From: Clytia hemisphaerica
Taxonomy: Eukaryota > Cnidaria > Hydrozoa > Leptothecata > Clytiidae
NCBI GenBank assembly: GCA_902728285.1
Contig: CACVBU010001038.1
Coordinates: forward strand, 1,015,180-1,079,179
DNA: 64,000 bases
Direction of reading: 5' to 3'
The stretch's first letter is position 1, and the number at the start of each line of letters is the position of its first letter. The position numbers and the translations under genes were made by a program. Of this stretch, positions 56,259 through 64,000 are shown in pieces. The notes beneath the pieces are model-generated. The model worked only from the letters and a program-made list of their open reading frames with translations, made no database searches and was not told the DNA's origin.

Positions 56259-56340
56259 CCCAGCTGGCACACAACGCTGTTTCAACATTCATGCACCTAA
56301 CGAAATATGAATGTTATTTGGACCTTGTTATGACGTCTTT
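56259..56340. mobile_element. truncated 98-bp palindromic MITE
   Basis: Starts CCCAGCTGGCACACAACGCT, then degenerates after ATTCATGCACCTAACG. The right terminus is lost. Confidence 0.7.
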
Positions 56341-56820
56341 TACCAGTTTGGGATTCCCTAGCACGGGGGCCACTTATAGCTTTTTTTGCTTGAGGTGGTA
56401 GCAAATCCAGTCCACTAGATCCAGTCTTTAAAATATGTTTCATTGTTTTGGTGTTCTCGTATGATTTTTGAAAATAAAAGTGAAAAAATCCAAGATGGTG
56501 AAATCCTCTAGTCTACTTCACTGGACTCAGCGCCATCAAAATCATCAAAAAGCAAAGTTCAGTCAGAAGTAGACATGATGGCAACAGTTTTGTAACGATT
56601 ATGTTCCTGGTGTTTTCGTAAACATTAGTGCAAGAGTAGCCTATACTAGACGACGCCAAGGCTTTTTTCCAACGCAGAGAGAAACAACATAATATTTCGC
56701 CTTATTTGGTAAATTTTTCAGCGACCAAACCGTTGTTTATCTAAAAGTACAGTTTCATTTTTATTTTTTCCCTCGGTCGTGAACGAAAAAGATTTTAAAA
56801 TGGGAAAAGTTTGTAGAACT
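56341..56820. other. intergenic, no gene seen
   Basis: No feature that I can support. Confidence 0.35.
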
Positions 56821-57081
56821 ACACGTTTTTTTTTTTATAAGAACGTCAAAAATCTTCGGATGTTCCTAGTTTTTTTGGATTTGAAGCCTAAAAATGTTCT
56901 TAAAATGTTCTTATTTTCAGCATTTTTTGAGCACTTTGACTTTGATTTGACTTTAATTTCTTAAGAAAAATGCATGTTTTTAAGTCTCCACAGCCTTAGA
57001 ATGTTCTTAGAATGTTCTTAAATTTTTGGGCCTCGAAGCCTTATGTTCTTATATAGTTTGTTCTTATAAAAAAAAACGTGT
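56821..57081. mobile_element. reference copy, 'ACACG-T(n)-ATAAGAAC' MITE family
   Basis: 261 bp. ACACG plus T-run then ATAAGAACGTC; right end TTGTTCTTATAAAAAAAAAC then GTGT. TCTTCGGATGTTC, AAGCCTAAAAATGTTCTTAA and CGAAGCCTTATGTTCTTATA are shared across the other copies. Confidence 0.88.
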
Positions 57082-58037
57082 AGATTAGTGAGAGTCCACT
57101 GCCAATTTATATGAAGGGAACTCGCCCATGAAACGATGAATAAAAATTACGGTGATTTTATTTATTTTATCCCTTCGCTTTGTCAATTCAAGTTCATTTT
57201 GGAGGAAATGGCGCATTGTAATAATCAGCGAACAAACATTCGACTATTCCAATGTCGCTGAACTTCATGCCGCTTCGGCTTCTTGTTTCCTTACACACAT
57301 CATTTAAATTCAATTGACTCCAGAATATTCTAAACAATTATTCTACCGGGTATTTTTTACTTTTCCTTGAACTTTTATTAGACATCTGACTGCGACTTTG
57401 TAGTGATATGACCGGAAAGCGTTTACCCCATGTTCTATAATTGATGGCATTTTGTGGTCGATTAAATTTATACTTTTTTCAAGAAATAAACACAGCTAAA
57501 ATGTTGTGAAATTCGAGAAAAAAAGGAGATTTTAATGAACAATAATCTCAAAGGAAACCATAATTAGTTTGGTATTTTTGTAATTGGTATTTTTGCCGGA
57601 AATTAAAATATCCGATCTTTGTCATGTCTAGAAACTCTTTCAATCCCGCATTTGTTGTCAATTTAACTACCTAACTATAATAATACTCCCGAAATTAAAT
57701 TCCCAATTAATACATCAATTCTATATCTGTATTTGTTGTTGAATTCTAATGGTCAATTTAAACGGTCTGTTAAATTTCCCGAAACGTTTGTCTGCAAACA
57801 GAGCCGATTTATACAAAAATATCAAGATCCTTTACCGTAGAGCACTACGTTACGATATATGTGAGATACATTATGGTACAAATTAGATAAATGTGGGTTT
57901 GTTGTAAGAACATTTTTGTATAAACTTGTCTGAAAGTCGGTCAAAACCCTTAAGAACAGTTTCCTGTTTAGAATCCCTGGTCGTAGTTCAATAAAAAGAC
58001 TATCTAAAGGTTCTAGATTATTCGGCTATTATTCAGA
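57082..58037. other. intergenic, no gene seen
   Basis: No coding or repeat signal that I can support. Confidence 0.35.
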
Positions 58038-58090
58038 CACCCTGTTTCACAGTCCTGGTGAGAGTTTTTCCCTTGATGGGATGAAAATTT

Positions 58091-58368
58091 CCCGGGGGGA
58101 GTGGGTTTACCAACTGACGGTATGTGCGGCGAAAAAATTGGCTTTTAGAATCGAACCTATACAGTGCAGAAAAAAACGGTTTTAAACTCTTTTAGAGCAA
58201 AAAAATCAAGATTTTCGAGCAAAGATTTGCATTTTTTTCCCAGATTTGCTGAAATTTCCACCCTTACAGTACATTTATCAGAAGTCCACCCTTACAGTGC
58301 GTCTCTGATATTTTGAAAAACATGCCCTTAACCGCCGCACATACCCGTCGGTCGAATTCCCAATGGGG
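58091..58368. mobile_element. CCCGGG-bounded MITE nested in the 58038 element
   Basis: CCCGGGGGGAGTGGG, then GACGGTATGTGCGGCG mirrored by CGCCGCACATACCCGTC. CCCTTACAGT(G/A)C motifs near 58260 and 58290. The right terminus is eroded (CCCAATGGGG), so the duplication is unclear. Confidence 0.75.
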
Positions 58369-58490
58369 ATATAAATTATATTGTTCCTAAGTCGAAAAAT
58401 CCAGTAAATGAATTGTTGGATGATTGGAGGATTTTCGTTTGAATTTCAAATGGAGATCTAATCAAAGCCAAGTTCCCGGTGGGTTTGAAA

Positions 58491-59481
58491 TAGTGAGAGC
58501 TGCCCGAGAGCTGCAATGTTCTTCGTGTGCACAGAGTTGTTAAAAGCAATCTAACTTTTTTAAATGATCAATTAGGTTTATAAGATCACAAAAACGAGTG
58601 GTGAGAAAAATTTTGACCATTTTGCTGGTCCCCATGTGACGTCATCACTTTCCCTGGAGCTTGAAAATGAAAGTGAAAATTAGAAGCTTATATATGACTC
58701 AAATGAAAGATATTTATCCAAGGATTCCAAAAAATATCACAACATATACCTGAAAATTAATATTTGAGAAGCTATAAAGGAAAATAACTCAAAAAATGAC
58801 GTCATCGATGACGTCATCGGCAATTAAAAAATCGTCGAAATCGAAAAATTTTTGTTTCATTTGAAAGAGGACCTTCTTGGGAACAAAAATATTACTATGG
58901 AAAACTTTGAATTTCACTTGATAGGAAATTATTCTGTAGAATGCGTTTGACTTGACTCTCAAGCTTTTTAAAGATTCCTGGGCGTGCCCGAAGCTAACCT
59001 TTCGCAGGCAAATTTAATGAATTACAAATTTGCTGACACGGGCTTATAAGGAGAAATTCAGATTTTTTTGTAGTAATATTTTTTGTTCACTAGATGGTCC
59101 TCTTTCAAACGAAACAAAAATTTTTCGATTTCGATGATTTTTTAATTGCCGATGACGTCATCGATGACGTCATTTTTTAAGCCATTTTCCTTTATAGCTT
59201 CTCAAATATTGATTTTCAGGTATATGTTATGATATTTTTTGCAATCCTTGGATAAATATCTTTCATTTGAGCAGCCCTATATGGGCTTCTAATTTTCACT
59301 TTCATTTTCAAGCCCAAACAAAAGTTATGACGTCACACGGGGACCAGCAAAATGGTCAAAATTTTTCTCACCACTCGTTTTTGTGATCTTATGGACCTAA
59401 TTGATCATTTAAAAAAATTAGTTTGCTTTTAACAACTCTGTGCACACGAAGAATGCTTTCAGAACATAGTGGCTCTCACTA
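58491..59481. mobile_element. 991-bp long foldback element
   Basis: Arms of about 400 bp, starting TAGTGAGAGC and ending GCTCTCACTA, around a spacer of about 200 bp (near 58890-59080). Landmarks mirrored in both arms: TTCTTCGTGTGCACAGAGTT, CCATTTTGCTGGTCCCC, GATATTTATCCAAGGATT, and a double CRE palindrome TGACGTCATCGATGACGTCA. No coding sequence. Confidence 0.88.
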
Positions 59482-59556
59482 AAAGTGTAGGGTAATTTTC
59501 CCACGAGAGACGAAATTTTGGTCAAATTTTCTAGTAAGATTGTGACAGAGGGGTGA

Positions 59557-60450
59557 ATTCGCGTAAAACATCGACTGTAAATATTTTGAGATAAATCATA
59601 GTTGTGTCACATGTATTACAAATTCTATAATTGTAGGTCAAAAACGATAGAGGGCTGACTATGCAGAAAGTTGATCAATTTTGCGGCCAATATTTCAATC
59701 AGTGAAAGTGGGTGTTAAAAGAAACCAGAAGTTTTGCAGTAAGTACTAGCATGAAATTACATTATGTGTTTTTAATTATGCCTAATGACCTAGTTATCAT
59801 GATTACTCGGCAAAAAATCAATTTTTCTTTCCGGTTTTTTTTACGACATTTTACAAGTCAAGAAATCTGATTTATTTCTTTCATCCATTTCTGATAAATT
59901 CTTACTTCCTCCACATTCTGGTTAATTTAGAGATAGTAATGCTGACTGTGTTATAATCTTCCTTATTTGAAACTTCTTCTCTGTAAAATACGGACACTTC
60001 TGAGTAATTTCCTAACTCGTACCGTACTCGTACCGTACATCCTGTGCCCAAGTTCAGGAGTTGCCATAAAGCCATTATGGTAATAACCGGGAGGGCACAT
60101 TGCTATACATTGTAATTTCCTAACTCTGTAAGTAATCACCACAAGTTAGCTTTCTCTGAAATTAATGTAATATTCGTACGCTGTGGCACTCACGGTATGT
60201 AAGTAAGGTTTATAGAATCAATTTAAACCTCGATAAGCAATAGATGAGCATGGAAGTGTTAAACAAAATACTAGTCCCTTTTCTTTGATTGGATTGGATA
60301 AGATACTATTGGTATTTGTACTATTGGTATTCGACCAGTTCTGGTCTGAAAATTAAATGGGCTATTTTTCAAATTCGACCAATCCAATTAATCGAATCAA
60401 TCGAGTGATCAAATGCAGTTTTAGTAATGTTCCACAATAACGTAACGTTT
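59557..60450. other. intergenic, no gene seen
   Basis: No feature that I can support, apart from a short duplicated CTCGTACCGTA at 60016-60040. Confidence 0.35.
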
Positions 60451-60527
60451 ACATCACTTACAACCAATCAGCTATTGGGTCCACGTGGTATAATGTCAGA
60501 AGACATTGCAATGGTGCATATCATGAA
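60451..60527. repeat. right half of the 'ATTCATGATATGCACCATT' foldback MITE
   Basis: CAACCAATCAGCTATTGGGT through GCAATGGTGCATATCATGAA matches the right arms at 9490-9522 and 34200-34266. The left arm is missing. A G-run at 60555-60566 follows and may mark another transposon end. Confidence 0.75.
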
Positions 60528-61256
60528 CAGTGCCGTAGGAAGCATTTTCATATTGGGGGGGGGGGGCTGAAGTTTAGTGACACCGCGAGGGCCAACCATG
60601 GTTTGACCCGAGGGGGAAATTTTGAAAATTTGAGCTCTAGATTTCTTGAAAATGCACTCATAACATGCTAAAAGACAATTATGACAAACTAAAAAAGAAA
60701 AACTTTGCATTTTGCAAAATAACTATTTTTTAAAAGATTATTTGGGGGGCATATTTTAAGGCTTTGCGGACTCTAAAACGTATAAACTATCTAAAACGCC
60801 CGAGTTCTTAGGAAATTGGTCAGAAATACTCACCATATAGTGGGAATAAGAACATGTTAAGATCATTTTCGACTTAGATCTCAAAGTTAAGATCATCAAA
60901 AATTTTTGAAGCATTTAGGAAAAAATGTGTATCCTAGGAGCATTGAAATAACGGAGTAGAACAGACACAATGATTACAAGCTTAATATTTAGATTACCCT
61001 GCGAAAATGTAAAAAAAACATGACGCTTAATTTACACACTTGTCAGTTAAGCAAATATTGCACAAAATTTGATATAGGACGATATGATACGAACTACATC
61101 AGGAAAAAATAAAAGGAAACGGCTCATTTACATACTTTGCTGCATTTTCCCAGATCATCTTGTCTTGTTGAGTCATTACTTAAACTCTAAGCAAGAAAAC
61201 AAGCAAAGGTCAAATATTGAAAATAATTGAATCTACAGTGTGATATTGGTTTTCAT
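60528..61256. other. intergenic, no gene seen
   Basis: GTGCCGTAGGAAGCATTTTC followed by a 12-base G-run (60531-60566) looks like a transposon terminus, but no partner end was found. Confidence 0.35.
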
Positions 61257-61964
61257 ACACGTTCTTTTTAAAAGAACATCCGAAAGTTTTTAAGCCTTCG
61301 GATGTTCTTAACTTTGAGTTCCAAGCCTAGAAATGTTCTTATTTTCTCTATTTTATGAGTATTTTTGTGCAATTTCCTAAGAAATTGGGTCGTTTGAGTC
61401 CCCGGGGGGGGGGCACTCGATTTCGAAACGACGGTATGTGCCGCGTAAAATCTGCTTTTCAAAATCGTACCCTTACAGTGCAGTTCAATATGACTGAAAA
61501 GGTACCCTTTCAGTGCATTTTCTCTTGATTTGTAACCCAACCCTTATAGTGCACTATATTTCTCAGCTGTAAATCTGCGTGAAAGAAGAAGCTTGGGAAA
61601 TTTTCTGTTTCAAAGAAAAACTGAGAAAATTATTCTTGTCAGCCGTAATTATCGGACAATAGAAATTTTTTCAAACAAACGAGAAGTAAAAACCTTTCTT
61701 TTTAACAATTATTTTGAATTTGTTTTAAAATTCGACCCTTGCAGTGCAATCTCACAGAAACACACCCTTACAGTGCATTTTGGGATGCTGAAAAACCCCA
61801 CCCTTAAGCGCGGCACATGACGTAGGCCAGATCATATGAGAGCCCCCCCCCCCCCGGGTTTGAGTCCCTAAAAGGAAAGCCTTAAAATGCTCTTAACTTA
61901 TACTTAATATTTTAGCCATCGAGACCATTTGTTCTTATATAGTTTGTCCTTATAAAAAATGTGT
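61257..61964. mobile_element. 'ACACG-T(n)-ATAAGAAC' MITE interrupted by a CCCGGG element
   Basis: Left ACACGTTCTTTTTAAAAGAA, right TTGTCCTTATAAAAAATGTG. The host sequence is continuous across the insert once one GTTTGAGTCCC is removed: TAAGAAATTGGGTC before it and TAAAAGGAAAGCCTTAAAAT after. Confidence 0.85.
61403..61857. mobile_element. nested CCCGGG-bounded MITE with CCCTTACAGTGCA array
   Basis: GTTTGAGTCCC is duplicated at 61392-61402 and 61858-61868 (8-11 bp by how CCCGGG is cut). GACGGTATGTGCCGCG is mirrored by CGCGGCACATGACGT. CCCTTACAGTGCA-type motifs number about five. At 455 bp it is longer than the 336-bp copy at 29299. Confidence 0.9.
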
Positions 61965-62339
61965 ATTTAAATCTTTGACTTTTATGATATTAGTCTTGAA
62001 AATACAATTTTTAGTTACACATAGTAAACATGCGATTTCGCTTCAATTAAGCCCGGATATATAGGAGATCTATTTATTAAAAAAGGGAGGAATGAATGAA
62101 TTCCCCTTGCAGGTATTTCTGCAATGCAGAAAGGATCTATTATAAGGTTACTTAGAAAAAAGTGGTTATGTGAAGTCCTGAAGTCCAAAGCTCCCTTCTA
62201 CCCCGTTTGGTTGCTGGAATCTTTGCGGTCCTTCTTTCCATGCTTCGTTCAGGTTAACCTTGAATTGGAACAATATTTTGGATTTGACGATGTCGGCTGG
62301 TAAGAATGGTGCTGTTTCATTTCATCGTGGATATTCTTA

Positions 62340-62556
62340 ACTTTTTGGGAAAAATCATCCTGAAATATTCTTACGATATTCTTAGGATCCAAAGCAAGCT
62401 TAAATAAATTAAATTTTTGAAGCATTCGGGTGTTCTTAACTATTTTAGTTTACGCCTAAAAATGTTCTTAAAATGTTCTTATTTTCAAAATACTCTTAAT
62501 TTGTTCTTAATAATTTGGTAATCGACGCCTCATGTTCTTATATAAAAAACATGTAT
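62340..62556. mobile_element. 'ACACG-T(n)-ATAAGAAC' MITE, diverged left end
   Basis: Right CATGTTCTTATATAAAAAAC then ATGTAT. The left part shares AAAATCATCCTGAAATATTC with the 45436 subtype and the right part matches the 56821 type, so this copy may be a recombinant of the two. Confidence 0.7.
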
Positions 62557-62821
62557 ATACAGGCCTTTCGCATACATAAACACAATCTCTCTACGTTTGG
62601 CACACGACTGCAATGACCCACTCAATATTTTAAATTCCTATCTCTTATATTTTGGTTGGCAACAAATCCATCCTTGAAACCACATTATCTCACACTCTAT
62701 CTGAAGAAGCCACTTTAACACAAACCTTCACCACATTTTGAAGTGGTAAGATCTTCAAAGTTGGCACGTTCTTTCTCTACTAACTCAAGGACTGTTAGAA
62801 ATTCATCAAGAGTGATTGCAT
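62557..62821. other. short unique spacer
   Basis: No feature that I can support. Confidence 0.3.
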
Positions 62822-63672
62822 GCACGTTTTTTTATAAGAACATCTTCGGCTGTTCTTAATTTGTTGAGTTTCAAGCCTAAAAATGTTCTTAATATGTTCT
62901 TTTTCCCCATTTTATGAGTATTTTTGTCCATTTTCTTAACCCTTTAAGTGCCGATGTCGTATATATACGACATGGGCTATATAGGAGGGCGAAGCCCTCC
63001 TGTAATGCCCAATTTGAGTTAGAAATCGTTATTTTTGGTCGAACTCGTAGGAATTAGATTGTCCTTTATGGTCAAGCAAAAAAAAATTCAAAAGTGAGTC
63101 TTTCCAGCGAAATTTTAAGCAAAAAAGTCAAAAAATTGCAAAAAATTGACAAAAATTCACTTTTTTGAGATTCTGACCGTTTTTTGACTATTTTTGGTCA
63201 ACGAGTGATCCAAGAACCTCCAAATTCGGCCCTGTTTTACTTTATTCTGTCTTCTAGTGAATTGATTTGAAATTTTACCACTGGGCACCTTTTCATCAGT
63301 TCAGTCAGGTCCGCGCAGCGGGCCTGACTGCTTTAATTCCGTAACCTACCCCCCCCCTTGGCCGCCGCCCACCACGCCCTTCCTAAATCGGGCGGCGCCG
63401 AAGGCGCCCAAAAGAAAGAAGAGACTCTAAGCTATCCAACGAGCTATATACGAGCTTCTAATTCCTTCTAGATCAGGAGATATAAGCCCTTAAAGTTTGA
63501 ACTAGCGATTTTTTAAAAAAAACTTAGAAAAAAGGACCCTGGCACTCAAAGGGTTAAGAAGTTGGGTGTTTCAGAGTCGTCAAAGTTTTAAAATGTTCTT
63601 TACAACTTGTACTTAATGGTTATGCCATCGAAGCCTTATGTTCTTATATAATTTGTTCTTATAAAAACGTGT
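62822..63672. mobile_element. 'ACACG-T(n)-ATAAGAAC' MITE interrupted by a piggyBac-like element
   Basis: Left GCACGTTTTTTTATAAGAAC, right TTTGTTCTTATAAAAACGTG. Host sequence resumes after the insert (TTAAGAAGTTGGGTGTTTCA). The insertion point is a TTAA also present at this place in the 56821 copy (TTTCTTAAGAAAAATG). Confidence 0.88.
62940..63553. mobile_element. piggyBac-like MITE nested at TTAA
   Basis: TTAA at 62936-62939 and 63554-63557. Ends CCCTTTAAGTGCC and GGCACTCAAAGGG. Relative to 15714-16254 it is inverted and carries an extra GC-rich block of about 70 bp (63330-63400, including GGGCGGCGCCGAAGGCGCC). It has the same GGAGGGCGAAGCCCTCC hairpin. Non-coding. Confidence 0.88.
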
Positions 63673-64000
63673 ATGGTAACGTGTCGCCCTGGTAATGAAA
63701 TATCTTGAACTTTCACTCCATTTGAAAAGCTTCATTTTGTCCGTCACCCTTATAGAAAAAGAACTATTTTAAGATTCCAGACTAAGTTATTTAGTTGATA
63801 ATGGTAAATTTAAACCATCAAACGCTGAAGATTTTCTTTACCCCATGAATTGATAGGAATTTAACCTCTCACAGACAGGGGTGTTTTATATTTTTTACAT
63901 ACTTTCGGGTACCTAATAAACGGGGGACTATGAATAAGCGGGGTTGGTGGGAAAAAATGTCCTGGGTAGAAATTTTTTGAAAACGAGGCTAATAATACAG
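63673..64000. other. terminal intergenic stretch
   Basis: CCTCTCACAGACAGGGGTGT at 63864-63885 looks like fused ends of the 'CTCACAGACCCGGTGGAAA' MITE family, possibly a deletion product. No gene seen to the window edge. Confidence 0.4.

Larger units (their letters stand above)
58038..59556. mobile_element. 'CTCACAGACCCGGTGGAAA' MITE carrying two nested elements
   Basis: The left end is ACACCCTGTTTCACAGTCCT (58038) and the right is AGATTGTGACAGAGGGGTG (about 59556). Host segments align with the 44788 copy: GAAATAGTGAG at 58488 and GGGTAATTTTCCCACGAGAG at 59490. Two insertions, at 58091-58368 and 58491-59481, expand it to about 1.5 kb. Confidence 0.7.

Noticed and set aside
1-64000. Transposase or reverse transcriptase genes to drive the many MITEs
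   Set aside because: I looked for long frames or catalytic motifs and found none. All elements here appear non-autonomous.

Overview
The window is eukaryotic, AT-rich, intron-containing DNA from an animal. It encodes a voltage-gated calcium channel alpha2/delta subunit, an MBOAT lysophospholipid acyltransferase and two intronless class A GPCRs. All reading frames use the standard code, introns are GT-AG and mostly 150-1,100 bp, and short non-autonomous DNA transposons are very dense. Intronless GPCRs plus many palindromic MITEs suggest an early-branching metazoan. A cnidarian is my best guess, but nothing in the window proves it.

Layout. 1-3,591: the 3' two-thirds of a plus-strand alpha2/delta gene (three exons seen, 5' part outside the window). 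3,592-22,463: about 19 kb with no gene I can support, dotted with MITEs. 22,605-25,358: a single-exon 917-aa GPCR with a very long Ser-rich tail. 25,359-34,569: intergenic and repeat-rich. 34,570-47,226: a complete 15-exon MBOAT1/2-type acyltransferase gene (485 aa by my splice model). Its ninth intron contains a second intronless GPCR (294 aa) on the opposite strand at 41,244-42,128. 47,227-64,000: about 17 kb with no gene, made largely of nested transposon remnants.

The four genes have no obvious common pathway. Two are receptors, one is a plasma-membrane channel subunit and one is an ER-type membrane-lipid enzyme. There is no operon logic; the only intimate arrangement is the GPCR nested in the MBOAT intron.

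Mobile elements are the main signal outside the genes. I can define at least a dozen families by inverted termini and, for several, target-site duplications: a 98-bp palindrome with 2-bp duplications; a family with ACACGTTTTTTTATAAGAAC-like ends (about ten copies); piggyBac-like elements at TTAA; pogo/Tigger-like elements at TA; a family bounded by CCCGGG and G/C runs; CCAAT-bearing foldbacks; and a 991-bp hairpin. Several unrelated families share one design: a GC-rich motif of about 10 bp repeated through an AT-rich body. Nested insertions with clean duplications give the relative age of families. Seven of the fourteen MBOAT introns carry such elements, and one element begins at position +5 of a splice donor.
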